Below are positions 7,878-16,576 of a DNA stretch of 64,000 nt, piece by piece; the stretch's first letter is position 1, and each line of letters opens with the position of its first letter. The notes beneath the pieces are model-generated. The model did no database searches. It had not been told where the DNA came from and was given only the letters and a program-made list of their open reading frames with translations. Source of the stretch: an uncultured Phascolarctobacterium sp. (GTDB lineage Bacteria > Bacillota > Negativicutes > Acidaminococcales > Acidaminococcaceae); the NCBI RefSeq assembly GCF_937920985.1, contig NZ_CALDXR010000059.1:10509-74508 (forward strand), written 5' to 3'. Both the position numbers and the translations under genes were made by a program.

Positions 7878-9300
7878 AACATATAATAAGTTGCGCAAAT
7901 TCAATTCAAAAAGATAGACATAGAGACTACCTTTGCTTACAATTAAGTTACCACACAAAACTTGAAAGAAGGTAGAATCTATGTCTGGTAACATTATACA
8001 ATTAAACGAGCAATTTATCCACAACGAATTGAAAACTATTGTAAAAAATAGTGTAGAAGAAACTCTCAATGCTCTTTCGGACGCTGAAGCTGACAAACTT
8101 GTACAAGCTGAACGCTACGCACGTGAGCAAACAAGAAAAGGTTATCGTGCCGGACATTACGAAAGATCATTCTCTACACAAGCTGGTGACGTTACTTTAA
8201 AAGTACCTAAATTAAAGGGTCTCACCTTTGAGTCTGCTATTATTCAGCGTTACCAAAGACGTGAATGCTCTGTGGAAGAAGCCTTGGTAGAAATGTATCT
8301 TGCCGGCGTTTCTATGCGTCGTGTTGAAAGTATTACAGAGATTCTCTGGGGACAGAAGGTTTCAGCCGGAACCATTAGCAATCTGAATCAAAAATGCTTT
8401 GCTCAAATTGAAGAATGGCGCTCCAGGAAGCTTACAGAAAAGTACCCCTATGTCTTTGTAGACGGTATTTTTCTAAAAAGATGTTGGGGTGGATCCTTTG
8501 AAAACGCCTCTGTATTAGTTGCTATTGGTGTCACTGAAGATGGATACAGAGAAGTTATAGGTACAGCCGAGGGCCTTAAAGAAGATACCGAAAGCTGGAA
8601 AAATTTCTTTGTATGGCTGAAAAGCCGTGGCTTAGATGGCGTAAAACTTATAATTGGCGATAAAAATTTAGGCATGGTAGAAAGCATAGGTGAAGTGTTT
8701 CCAAATGCCAGATACCAACGCTGCACGGTGCATATGTACCGTAATATAAAACTGTCAAGTAAGTTGCCAAGATGCTCAAAGCAATTCATGCTCAGGAGAA
8801 TAAAGCAGCAGCTAAAGAAAAGGCAAAATCAGTAATTTCCAGGTTACGTGAGATGAAACTTAACAAGGCTGCCGACAAACTAGAAAATGGTTTAGAGGAA
8901 ACCTTGACCTATATGGATTTTCCGTCAGAGCATTGGCTGCGTATACGTACCAATAACGTTATTGAACGTGTAAACAGAAAAATAAAGCGTCGCACAAGAG
9001 TGATTGGCACGTTTCCTAATGGTGAATCAGCATTGATGCTTGTATGTGCAAGATTGCGTTATATAGCAAGCAATGATTGGGGCCAAAAACGTTACTTGAA
9101 GATGAAACATCTAACAGATATGCTTGCCGAAGAACTGTATTGCGAAGTAAAAATATCTTAAATTCAGCTAACTTAATAAGCAAAGGTATCTCAAGCAGAA
9201 GCTAGTTGATATTTAACGGTGAAGTGCACTAATCGTTAAACTTATATAACTAAACTTCTGCTAGGATGTCTGAAGAAATTTGCGCAAAACTATTGACAGT
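7878..9300 (+). mobile_element. IS256-family insertion sequence, inactive
   Basis: Perfect 11-bp inverted repeats TTGCGCAAATT (7891-7901) and AATTTGCGCAA (9277-9287) flank a mutator-type transposase; weaker matches extend the ends outward, so the outer limits are approximate. The single transposase gene is frameshifted, so the copy should not move by itself. About 110 nt lie between the transposase stop and the right repeat. Confidence 0.8.
7981..9161 (+). pseudogene. Frameshifted IS256-family transposase
   Basis: The first 285 codons (7981-8835) and the second part (in frame from about 8772 to 9161) together make one mutator-type transposase. Visible elements are RKGYRAGHYERSF, VFVDGIFLKRCW (first Asp), IGDKNLGMVESIGEVFP (second Asp), RCTVHMYRN and TNNVIERVNRKIKRRTRV (catalytic Glu). 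The family normally has about a dozen residues between the RCTVH.YRN motif and the VAKMLKAIHAQ motif; here they are mostly deleted and the frame shifts near 8745. All three acidic residues remain, so the inactivation is probably recent. Confidence 0.9.
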
Positions 9301-9365
9301 ACTCTTACGGAACATTTCTTGCTCTGTCGAGGTTCATCAGTGACGAATAAAACTTCAAAACTTCA

Positions 9366-9401
9366 AAAAAATCACTCCGTAACCCTTAGTGGAACGGAGT
9401 G
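9366..9401 (-). terminator. Terminator after the GTPase/nuclease cassette
   Basis: An 8-bp stem CACTCCGT/ACGGAGTG (9373-9380, 9394-9401) with a 13-nt loop is followed on the minus strand by ATTTTTTTG. It lies 11 nt beyond the stop of the 360-aa gene. Confidence 0.8.
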
Positions 9402-9411
9402 TGGAAATAAA

Positions 9412-10494
9412 TTACAATTCAGTTGATTTATTTGAATTATTTTTTAGATATTCAATAAACAATGAGCATATACAAATATCATTTTCTTTAAAAGAGAAAT
9501 ACTTGTCTTCTGGATGTAGCTGAGAGATAACTGGTGTTTGCTTTGCATCTAAATCCTGTTGAAAGCATAAAAACGCTTCCGTAAGAGGTCCAAACATTTT
9601 AAGTGCATTTTTAAAATAAAACTTTCCTTTTTCTGATAATCCAGTTTTGTCAATTGTACACTCTTCCCTTGGGTTCAGTATTAATAGATTAATCGTCTCC
9701 TCTAATTTCCAGATATTTATATCCGTATACTGTTTCCATCTTTTAAATCCACATACAGGTGTGCAAAGAAGCACTGCATCTACTCGTTCATAATTTGATT
9801 TTATATAACTGTTAGAAGTAAAAGCGCCATTATCGCCCAAGAGATAGCCATACCATTCATCTAAATCTTGAGTGGTTTCAAGTGTAATGACTAAAATATT
9901 GAAATAGTTATCACCAAACGGAAACTTTTTTTGTGAATGTTCTAAGTAATCTTTAAGCTTGTTGTCTAATCTCGGAACGGCTTCTATTCCTGAATATTGA
10001 CTGTTTTGCAAAGACGGCATCAAAACCTGCGTCAAGTTATTTATTATGCTTTTATAATTAAACTCATCAGGTATACGTTCGGCAAAAGATAGTTTTAATG
10101 TGTCATGAGATTCAATTCCCATGCGTTTACACATATTAGGGCATTTTACTTCAATGTTTATGGTTTTTCCGTTATAATCAGATGCACATTCTGGATTATA
10201 ACCCCCATTATATTTAGGTTCATATTTAAAACTATCTGACAAACAGCATTTTCTCATTACATAATATATGACCGACAATTCACACATACACTGTAGATAA
10301 GACTGCTCATCTTGTGAACTACCAGAAAGTATTTTCTTCTCGATATCACTATATTGAGATTTTGATAATTTTGCTTTGAAATAATCCATCATCTCTATAA
10401 AATCAGAATAGAAACGATGATTAGTATTATATGCATCCGTCAATGGATAGCCGCTGTTTCCGTTTTTAATGCTGTCAAATAACGATGTCTTCAC
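9412..10494 (-). CDS. PD-(D/E)xK-nuclease-like protein, 360 aa
   Basis: GTG start at 10494 with GGAAGGGAG seven bases upstream. I do not recognise the family by name. Residues 100-120 read YNPECASDYNGK followed by TINIEVKCPN; Asp106, Glu115-x-Lys117 and the helix residue Glu72 form a plausible PD-(D/E)xK metal site of restriction-like nucleases. There is no signal peptide or transmembrane segment, and Cys residues are scattered. It follows three GTPases after 42 nt and is last before a terminator, so it is probably co-expressed as the effector of that cassette; the effector role is inference. Confidence 0.65.
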   Translation of the reverse strand: MKTSLFDSIKNGNSGYPLTDAYNTNHRFYSDFIEMMDYFKAKLSKSQYSDIEKKILSGSSQDEQSYLQCMCELSVIYYVMRKCCLSDSFKYEPKYNGGYNPECASDYNGKTINIEVKCPNMCKRMGIESHDTLKLSFAERIPDEFNYKSIINNLTQVLMPSLQNSQYSGIEAVPRLDNKLKDYLEHSQKKFPFGDNYFNILVITLETTQDLDEWYGYLLGDNGAFTSNSYIKSNYERVDAVLLCTPVCGFKRWKQYTDINIWKLEETINLLILNPREECTIDKTGLSEKGKFYFKNALKMFGPLTEAFLCFQQDLDAKQTPVISQLHPEDKYFSFKENDICICSLFIEYLKNNSNKSTEL

Positions 10495-10536
10495 CCAATC
10501 ACTCCCTTCCTCTTAAATTTATAATTGCAAACAGCA

Positions 10537-11484
10537 TTAATCCACCAATCCACCTAAAAATCCCAAGACCGCACCTACGGCGGCACCTACTACCGGTCCA
10601 ATGACAGGAATTAATCTACCAACAGTTGCCCCAGCTACAGCGCCTTTTGCAGCCCCAGCAAGTGCTTTTGACAAGGAACCTTTTATTTCTTGCTGAATTT
10701 CAACATTATAGTCTTCGATTTCATCGTTCTTTTTCCAGATCTCTGGGTTTTTATTTAAGCTGTCTGTAAACAAAAAGCGCTTGTTTTCTGGCATTCCTCG
10801 CAACATTGTCAGCAACAGCTTAGAAATATTGTAGTGATGCAAAGCAGAGTAATATATTGGTTGTGTAGAAATTCCAGTAGACTCCATAATTCTGTTTTTT
10901 ACCGAGAGAACCTTTTCATTTAAAAAGGAAACCAATTGTTCTTCCGGTTGTTTTACATCATAATTCCAGTAACGTCCTTTGAGTGCCATATCACATTGAT
11001 TAATTGCAATAATAATACGCTTGGTATCCCCAATGAACGGTACAATGACATTTTCAATTACTTCATACGCAGTTTTCATATCTCGATTTGAGCCGTCAAT
11101 AAGAACAACCACCTCATCCACGACCAACTGACCGTTATTATCTTTGGCTTTCAACGCATTTGCAATTTCAACTGCATATCGTTTATCTTTTTCAGGATTG
11201 TCTCCCAAACCAGGGGTATCCCATAAAACCATGTTGTCAATTTCAAATTTCTGGATGGTTGCTGTTTCAGGGTCAACACTATACCCAACCTTCGCAACCT
11301 CAGTATTAAAAATCGCATTGATCGTTGAACTTTTCCCAACACCAGTTGCTCCAACAAACAAAATATTTAGTTTTTGTTGTTTTAATTGTTCAATATTTTT
11401 CAGCAGAATATCTCTATCTGATATTACTTGATTATTATCGGCTTCAATTTCACTTGAGATAGACTCTAAAATACTATTTCTCAT
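10537..11484 (-). CDS. Era/dynamin-like GTPase with glycine-zipper tail, 315 aa
   Basis: G1 is GATGVGKSS (45-53), G3 is DTPGLGD (89-95), G4 is NQCD (162-165) and a YYSA G5-like element follows. After G4 comes the cassette hallmark KGRYWNY. The last 45 residues alternate Gly, Ala and Val (GAAKGAVAGATVG..., IGPVVGAAVGAVLGFLGG), a pattern typical of membrane-inserting or self-associating glycine zippers. The start has GGAGG close upstream and follows the 230-aa GTPase by 11 nt. Nucleotide-switched membrane action is inferred. Confidence 0.85.
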   Translation of the reverse strand: MRNSILESISSEIEADNNQVISDRDILLKNIEQLKQQKLNILFVGATGVGKSSTINAIFNTEVAKVGYSVDPETATIQKFEIDNMVLWDTPGLGDNPEKDKRYAVEIANALKAKDNNGQLVVDEVVVLIDGSNRDMKTAYEVIENVIVPFIGDTKRIIIAINQCDMALKGRYWNYDVKQPEEQLVSFLNEKVLSVKNRIMESTGISTQPIYYSALHHYNISKLLLTMLRGMPENKRFLFTDSLNKNPEIWKKNDEIEDYNVEIQQEIKGSLSKALAGAAKGAVAGATVGRLIPVIGPVVGAAVGAVLGFLGGLVD

Positions 11485-11495
11485 GCAATATCCTC

Positions 11496-12188
11496 CTATT
11501 TTATCAATGGTCTTCTTTGAGGTGGCATATGATCAATAATAAAATCAAACACTGCTTGAACATTCCACCCATATTCAGCAGAATAATACACCGGTTTCAT
11601 AATATTAATTCCTGTAGCTTCTCGTACTCTTTTCTGAATAGACATTGCCTGTTCCTCAAGAAAGGTAATCAATTGTGAATCTGGTGTTCGAGTAGAATGA
11701 TTCCAATGTCGACCTTTCATAGCCACATCAGCTTGATTAATGATTACGAAAATCCTTTCTTTTTGGATATTGGGAACGACGACTTCATTGAGTAAAGTAT
11801 ATGTTGTACCCATATCCCTATTAGAACCCTCCACAATAACAATAACCATATCAATAAAACCGTATGTTATTCCATCAACAGAATAAGTTTTATACAGTAG
11901 CTCTGTCATTTTCTTTTTATGAATTTGGTCTATAGCAACACCATCACCCAATCCAGGTGTATCCCATACTCGAAAAAAATCATTCAATTTGTATGCATCC
12001 AGTTCCATAGTTTCAGGGTCGACACCATCGCCAACTTTAGCAACAGTTCTTTGAAAAAATGCGTTTAAAGTGGTTGACTTTCCAGCTCCAGTAACTCCAG
12101 TGACCATTACGTCAAGTGGTCGTATCTGCATTTTTCGTAAATTATCATCAATATCGGTTGTTCTATAAGTGCTGAAATTTATTGCCAT
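11496..12188 (-). CDS. GTPase-domain-only paralogue, 230 aa
   Basis: It contains G1 GVTGAGKST (31-39), GVDPETM in the switch I area, G3 DTPGLGD (76-82), G4 NQAD with KGRHWN just after, and YYSAEYG near the end. It is the same family as its two neighbours but stops right after the G domain and lacks their glycine-rich tails. The start overlaps the end of the 449-aa GTPase by 10 nt. It may heterodimerise with the tailed paralogues, which is inference. Confidence 0.85.
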   Translation of the reverse strand: MAINFSTYRTTDIDDNLRKMQIRPLDVMVTGVTGAGKSTTLNAFFQRTVAKVGDGVDPETMELDAYKLNDFFRVWDTPGLGDGVAIDQIHKKKMTELLYKTYSVDGITYGFIDMVIVIVEGSNRDMGTTYTLLNEVVVPNIQKERIFVIINQADVAMKGRHWNHSTRTPDSQLITFLEEQAMSIQKRVREATGINIMKPVYYSAEYGWNVQAVFDFIIDHMPPQRRPLIK

Positions 12189-13528
12189 TTTCTCTGCTCC
12201 TCATACAAATACTCCATCATCTCAACATACAAGTCCTTGCATTTTTCATTTTCGCCCACCTCGATGTACCCCAAACATTTTGCAAGATAATTATCATTAA
12301 GATGACGATATATTTCTGTACGATTTTTCTGATTGTTTATCAACTCAACAACCGCAGGAGCTGTCTTGTAATACCTATCAATAAGCTCTTTTCCGTCTGG
12401 TTGATTAATGAGCCAATTATCTCGGAAACCTCTAAATGCTGTCAGTTCATAACAATCATCAGGTTTTCCGTATTCTTCGCAAATAGCGGTTGTAATGTAG
12501 CAACCACCGCCACCACCACTACTTCTACTTCCGCCACCAAAAATTTTACCTACTGCTTTTACCACACCAACAACAGTTCCAACAACACCACCGATAGCAC
12601 GTCCTGCGGCTTCTCCTGCACCACCAAATATTGAGCCGATGGCTCCTCCGACATCAGCACCTTGAGTCGCACAGTCAGTAACTGTTTCGCCAAGTTCTTC
12701 CAAAATTCCCTTGCGATAATCCTTTAAATCGTCATTGTCTTTCCACATTTCCTCACTACGATTAATGTTTTCGACAAAGGACAGTCTCTTCTCCTTTGGA
12801 GTAAACTTGATGATATAATACAACAATTTTGAAAGGTTATATGGTCTGCATTGTTCCATACCTTCTTCTTTAAATCCAGCACTGTAATAAATTGGTGTGA
12901 CATCAATCCCAGTACCTTCTTTAATTCGTTTTTGAACAGATACTACCTTATCTTCAAGGAATTTAATCAACGGAGGCTCGGGTTTATTTTCCTCATAGTT
13001 CCAATATCTTCCTTTCATCGCCACATCAGCCTGATTAATAGCAATAAGGATTCTGCCTTCTTTATCTTCACCTAAATTAGGTACAATAACGCTGTTAATC
13101 AATTCATACGATGTGCCTAAGTCTCTTGTACTTCCATCCAAAATAACAAGAACTAAGTCAATCAACAGATTTCCATTTTCATCACGCTCATTCAGTTTTT
13201 TGATGATATTTTTTGCATGACGATTATCCGCTTCTTTCCCATCACCAAGTCCCGGACTATCCCACAATACCAGATTGTCCAAATCATAACGTGTAATTTC
13301 CATAGTTTCAGGATCTACACCCACACCGACTTTAGCAACTTCAGTATTAAATAATGCATTTATAGTTGAACTCTTTCCGCATCCCGTAGCACCAGTAATC
13401 ATAAGATTGATTTTTTGCTGCTTAAGATGCAGGAAATTTTTCATCAATTTATTCTTTTCTGAATCTGGAATATCTGCATTCATAATGTCAGATTCCATTG
13501 CATCTAAAAATTTTTTCTTGTTTTCCAT
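12179..13528 (-). CDS. GTPase with glycine-rich segment and C-terminal CFI-box domain, 449 aa
   Basis: The G domain shows GATGCGKSS (46-54), DSPGLGD (90-96) and NQADVAMKGRYW (from 165). A glycine-rich hydrophobic segment follows (about 290-340) and ends in GGGGG. The tail starts CYITTAICEEYGKPDDCYEL and continues FRGFRDNWL, then PDGKELIDRYY: the Cys-Tyr-Ile-Thr-Thr 'CFI-box' domain found at the ends of diverse bacterial proteins, of unknown function. AAGGAGAGGG precedes the ATG. It is the first GTPase of the cassette and 58 nt after the regulator gene. Confidence 0.88.
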   Translation of the reverse strand: MENKKKFLDAMESDIMNADIPDSEKNKLMKNFLHLKQQKINLMITGATGCGKSSTINALFNTEVAKVGVGVDPETMEITRYDLDNLVLWDSPGLGDGKEADNRHAKNIIKKLNERDENGNLLIDLVLVILDGSTRDLGTSYELINSVIVPNLGEDKEGRILIAINQADVAMKGRYWNYEENKPEPPLIKFLEDKVVSVQKRIKEGTGIDVTPIYYSAGFKEEGMEQCRPYNLSKLLYYIIKFTPKEKRLSFVENINRSEEMWKDNDDLKDYRKGILEELGETVTDCATQGADVGGAIGSIFGGAGEAAGRAIGGVVGTVVGVVKAVGKIFGGGSRSSGGGGGCYITTAICEEYGKPDDCYELTAFRGFRDNWLINQPDGKELIDRYYKTAPAVVELINNQKNRTEIYRHLNDNYLAKCLGYIEVGENEKCKDLYVEMMEYLYEEQRKWQ

Positions 13529-13557
13529 AAGACCCTCTCCTTATACACTTTTACATA

Positions 13558-13589
13558 ATTATATCCTGCAGCAGTGACACATACTGTCA
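13558..13589 (-). promoter_or_regulatory. Possible promoter and operator before the GTPase cassette
   Basis: A TATAAT box (13558-13563, minus strand, preceded by GA) lies 30 nt before the first GTPase start. Upstream the inverted repeat TGACA-CATAC-TGTCA (13575-13589) overlaps the stop of the DNA-binding protein gene, near where a -35 element would be. No good -35 is seen. Autoregulation by the HTH protein is speculation. Confidence 0.4.
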
Positions 13590-13805
13590 TTCCAAGCTAT
13601 TTTCTTCTTTTTTTCGCCAATTCCTATACTCGCCAGTGGTAATTCTACTGTCTTCTGTTTTTTCCGCATCTGCAGGTATAGCCCAATCACGTCCAAACTT
13701 TACTGCTCCCGGAATTTTATCCCGAGAATACATCACTTGAACTCGCCTTGGTGTTATACCCCATTTTTCAGCTATGTTTTTTATTGTGGTATAACCCTCA
13801 ATCAT
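13587..13805 (-). CDS. Excisionase/MerR-like helix-turn-helix protein, 72 aa
   Basis: The ATG at 13805 is preceded by GCGAGG eight bases upstream; the open frame continues 36 codons further without a good start. The sequence MIEGYTTIKNIAEKWG followed by TPRRVQVM and IPGAVKFGRDWAIP is the usual winged-helix layout of small helix-turn-helix DNA-binding proteins that read a locus-specific site. It ends TTGEYRNWRKKEENSLE. It precedes the GTPase operon on the same strand and is probably its regulator, although this family also occurs alone as scattered accessory genes. Confidence 0.8.
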   Translation of the reverse strand: MIEGYTTIKNIAEKWGITPRRVQVMYSRDKIPGAVKFGRDWAIPADAEKTEDSRITTGEYRNWRKKEENSLE

Positions 13806-14165
13806 TTTATCTACCTCGCTTAAAAGCAAAAAAGCACTGCCATATATTTCGGCAATTCTTACTGTCAACGTGCAACTGGCTGCCATTTTACAGGCCCTAT
13901 AGTTTTGCGTCATGGATTTTCATCCACTTTGCCAAGATATAAACACATTATATACCTTTAGGCGAACTTTATCAATGCAAGTCGAATAATTTCAGCACAG
14001 TTCATAGCATTTGAAGGTCAAGATTATATGAGATGACCAATCCATAACTTATGCACTATTATGTTCATTTCTCCGCTCACACATTCTATCACAATTTTTC
14101 ATCTGTGATGCAGTCGCTACCTTATGCGAATATCGTTTAACATTGTATTACTGTGTCACTTAAAT
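13806..14165. other. Intergenic gap with no gene seen
   Basis: About 360 bp between the HTH gene and the ATPase remnant. Both strands have short interrupted frames only. The likely promoter of the HTH gene must be here but I see no convincing -35/-10 pair. Confidence 0.5.
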
Positions 14166-14437
14166 TCAAACACCAACCAAACACCATGACCCTTTGGAAA
14201 GTGCCGTATTTACCGCATTTATCGGCATTTTTGCCGTATAGAAGTCTTTCTTTTCATAAGCAGCTAAAGGAAAAGCAGGCGTGCTAACGTTATAACACAA
14301 ATAAACAAGATTTGCATCCCGTAGCCACTTAATGCTATTTTCAAATTTACGAGCCGTTCCCTTTTTCTCTACAACAGAGAACTGAAATTTTTTGTTTTCT
14401 TTAGCCAACTGCTTAGGAATAGAAAAATAGCAATTTT
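14166..14437 (-). pseudogene. Fragment of a DUF4143-type AAA ATPase
   Basis: The reading frame SIPKQLAKENKKFQF then GTARKFENSIKWLRDA, LVYLCYNVS and PLAAYEKKD is the internal part of archaeal-type ATPases with a DUF4143 domain. The ATPase P-loop half is missing, and after YEKKD the expected C-terminal part is replaced by unrelated codons. It joins upstream, in frame, to codons of the neighbouring broken gene (14438-14770), so a deletion fused two remnants. Confidence 0.8.
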
Positions 14438-14770
14438 TTACCTTAGGCTTCTCTGTATTGCTGGCATATTTAGAAACGTCCTCCTGATAACTGGCAAGTA
14501 TTTTCTCCTGTTCTTGCTGTACACAGCAACAAAATTCTGCATTGAAGTAATCAATATTGAACGCTTACGGTTGGAAAGCTTTTTCATAGCATTATCTGCT
14601 GCCTGCTTCTTTGCTTCCACCAGCCTGTGAGCTTCTTGCTCCATCGCAAAAGCTTTAGCATAACGCTTTCTCGTCCTGCTATCTATCTGCATTGATTTTT
14701 CTGCGCCATAAAGGCCGCTGCCCAAAACTGCCCCAAGTACCAGTCCGATCATATCATCTGCCCCCTTCAT
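14438..14770 (-). pseudogene. Small Gly-rich/coiled-coil protein, probably frameshifted
   Basis: The readable product of 110 aa starts with a hydrophobic MIGLVLGAVLGSGLYGAE segment, then a charged helical region (RTRKRYAKAFAMEQEAHRLV) and QNFVAVYSK. After YSK the annotated frame becomes basic and unlike a protein tail, while the next frame reads QEKILASYQEDVSKYAS and continues into the DUF4143 remnant. A one-base shift near 14520 explains this. It overlaps the 451-aa gene by 4 nt (ATGA), so the two were made as a pair. Function unknown. Confidence 0.6.
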
Positions 14771-16122
14771 AATGTCAGCACCGCATCTTTATCGTCAAAA
14801 AAACTATTAAACTCCTCCAGTGACTGAAAAGCACATTTTTTGTTAAACACCGCCAGAATATTATTCAGGCCTTGGGTAATCGCTTTTTCATCTACTGCAT
14901 AAACTCCCTGCATAACAAGCTCAAAGCCACCGTCAAAGGCCGCTGTCATATATGCAGCTTTTGCTTTATTGTATTCATCAATACGCTGCTTTTGCTGCGC
15001 CAGACTTTGCAGCGCAGTATTAATAATATGCTTAAATTCCGCCTGACGTTTTTTATCCAGCCTGCGTTCCATCTGATATTTAGTGACCGCTCTGGTTATT
15101 TCCCCCACAACCAGGGAAGTAACCACTGCCGCCACCGGTCCGCCCAAGGCAAACGCCATATTCGCTGCCAATACACCGGCAGTACCGCAAACAATTTGCG
15201 CAGAGCATTCTTCGCCGCTGATATTGCCATCTAAATAGTTCGCCACAATGCCACCTATTTCTACAGCCATCGTCAGCTGCATAATCGGCAAATTTTTTCC
15301 TGCTAGCTTGGCAAAATCCTTTGCCCCAGCCTTTTTCGCTACTGCGACAACGCCATCCTGTACTACCGAAATACTGGCAGCACTGCCAAAGCTCCTTACA
15401 GTATCCTTCCCGACATTTTTTACAGCCTGCTTAATGTCCTGTTCACCTTTCACCACGCCCACAAGGTTGGTCAAGCTGGAAACAGTTGCAGTTACAAAGG
15501 CTGCTTCACTGCCGGCAGCAGTTGCCTTCTTGACCGATGGCGCAACTGCATCCAACTTAGAACTGATAACTTTGCTGTTTTTTATTTCATTAACCGTATT
15601 TTCTATTTTATACTTAGTCGCCTGTGTCCGTATATGCGCCTCTGCCTTCACTTCTTCTTTCAGCATATTAACGCTCGTCACAGCATCCGGGCAGTCAACA
15701 GCTTTTTTATTTGTCTTGAAGATTTTCTTGCCAAATAAAGTCTCTGATACATCATTAATTTGCGCAGCGCCTGCTTCAGTATATTTTTTTGCTATATACT
15801 CATGGTTATTCAGCGCACCCTTGGACTTGTTCAGCGAAGCATTGGTATTAGCAAGGTTTGCATCAGCATTAGCCATTGTTCTTATCTGCTCCGGCGTCAA
15901 ATCAGAACCATAACGCCTGATTTGCTCATCTAACGGAACAATGTGGTCAACGTTTGATTGCTTTTCATTAATATGCTTATTAGCATTATAAAAAATTCTC
16001 TTACCCGTATATTCGTCAGTTATACTTTTTTTATTGCCAAAGGATCTGTTTTTATAGCTGTCAGCCGCATTGTTGCGTCTGTTAATATCATCTACCTGAC
16101 TACGCTTTATCTTATCACTCAT
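14767..16122 (-). CDS. HNH-type nuclease domain protein with hydrophobic tail, 451 aa
   Basis: Start ATG 16122 with GGAGGCAGC ideally placed. Residues 35-110 read DEYTGKRIFYN, NVDHIVPLDEQIRRYG, ANADANLANTNASLNKSKGA and NNHEYI: the D-H-I-V-P-L plus downstream Asn/His spacing of HNH endonucleases. Residues 200-350 are Ala/Gly/Val-rich, with stretches such as GTAGVLAANMAFALGGPVAAV that could insert in a membrane. The remaining tail is helical and charged. This nuclease-plus-membrane layout suggests a toxin or defence effector. The adjacent broken gene could once have been its partner; this is inference. Confidence 0.7.
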   Translation of the reverse strand: MSDKIKRSQVDDINRRNNAADSYKNRSFGNKKSITDEYTGKRIFYNANKHINEKQSNVDHIVPLDEQIRRYGSDLTPEQIRTMANADANLANTNASLNKSKGALNNHEYIAKKYTEAGAAQINDVSETLFGKKIFKTNKKAVDCPDAVTSVNMLKEEVKAEAHIRTQATKYKIENTVNEIKNSKVISSKLDAVAPSVKKATAAGSEAAFVTATVSSLTNLVGVVKGEQDIKQAVKNVGKDTVRSFGSAASISVVQDGVVAVAKKAGAKDFAKLAGKNLPIMQLTMAVEIGGIVANYLDGNISGEECSAQIVCGTAGVLAANMAFALGGPVAAVVTSLVVGEITRAVTKYQMERRLDKKRQAEFKHIINTALQSLAQQKQRIDEYNKAKAAYMTAAFDGGFELVMQGVYAVDEKAITQGLNNILAVFNKKCAFQSLEEFNSFFDDKDAVLTL

Positions 16123-16138
16123 ATGCTGCCTCCAAAAT

Positions 16139-16180
16139 TTATAAAGAAGTATTTATTGCCGTTGCTATTATTTCACTCAT
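16139..16180 (-). CDS. Possible 13-aa leader ORF
   Basis: ATG 16180, preceded by GCTGAGGATTACG, encodes MSEIIATAINTSL and stops 16 nt before the 451-aa gene start. The Shine-Dalgarno site and spacing are good, but so short an ORF may be chance. Confidence 0.25.
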   Translation of the reverse strand: MSEIIATAINTSL

Positions 16181-16529
16181 CGTAATCCTCAGCTTCCTAG
16201 CACCCTGTTCCTATATCAAACTCTTCAATTGCCTGCAAGTAAGGCATCTTAGTGCCTATTTTCTTATATCTCTGTGCGAATAATTAGCATTAGCTCCCTT
16301 TCCCACTATATTATCGCACATTATCAATTTCATATCTTTGCACAATTTTTTCACAATTTTACATATAGTTTAATTTCTTGCGCTTTACCTATTAAGCTTG
16401 GCAAGGTGCTTACGTAATTTATATTTCCGCCATGATTTTGATAAGAAGTTATGGTGCGTTATTCTCTTAACCTCACGTCAAATTACCCATTTACCACATG
16501 AATATGAATACATTTAAAGTTCAACATGT
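16181..16529. other. Intergenic region with nothing clear
   Basis: About 350 bp, AT-rich, no ORF of note on either strand and no strong hairpin. It should hold the promoter of the HNH gene. Confidence 0.5.
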
Positions 16530-16568
16530 TAAATAAATTTTTAGCAGGACTGCAAGACGCAGCCCTGC
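16530..16568 (-). terminator. Terminator of the lipoprotein gene
   Basis: A 10-bp stem with one mismatch, GCAGGACTGC/GCAGCCCTGC (16544-16553, 16559-16568), has a 5-nt loop and is followed by TAAAAATTTATTT on the minus strand. It lies 8 nt after the stop of the 468-aa lipoprotein gene. Confidence 0.75.
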
Positions 16569-16576
16569 CTGTTACC

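Noticed and set aside
13575..13589. Terminator between the HTH and GTPase genes
   Set aside because: The inverted repeat has only 5-bp arms and no T-run, so an operator is the better reading.
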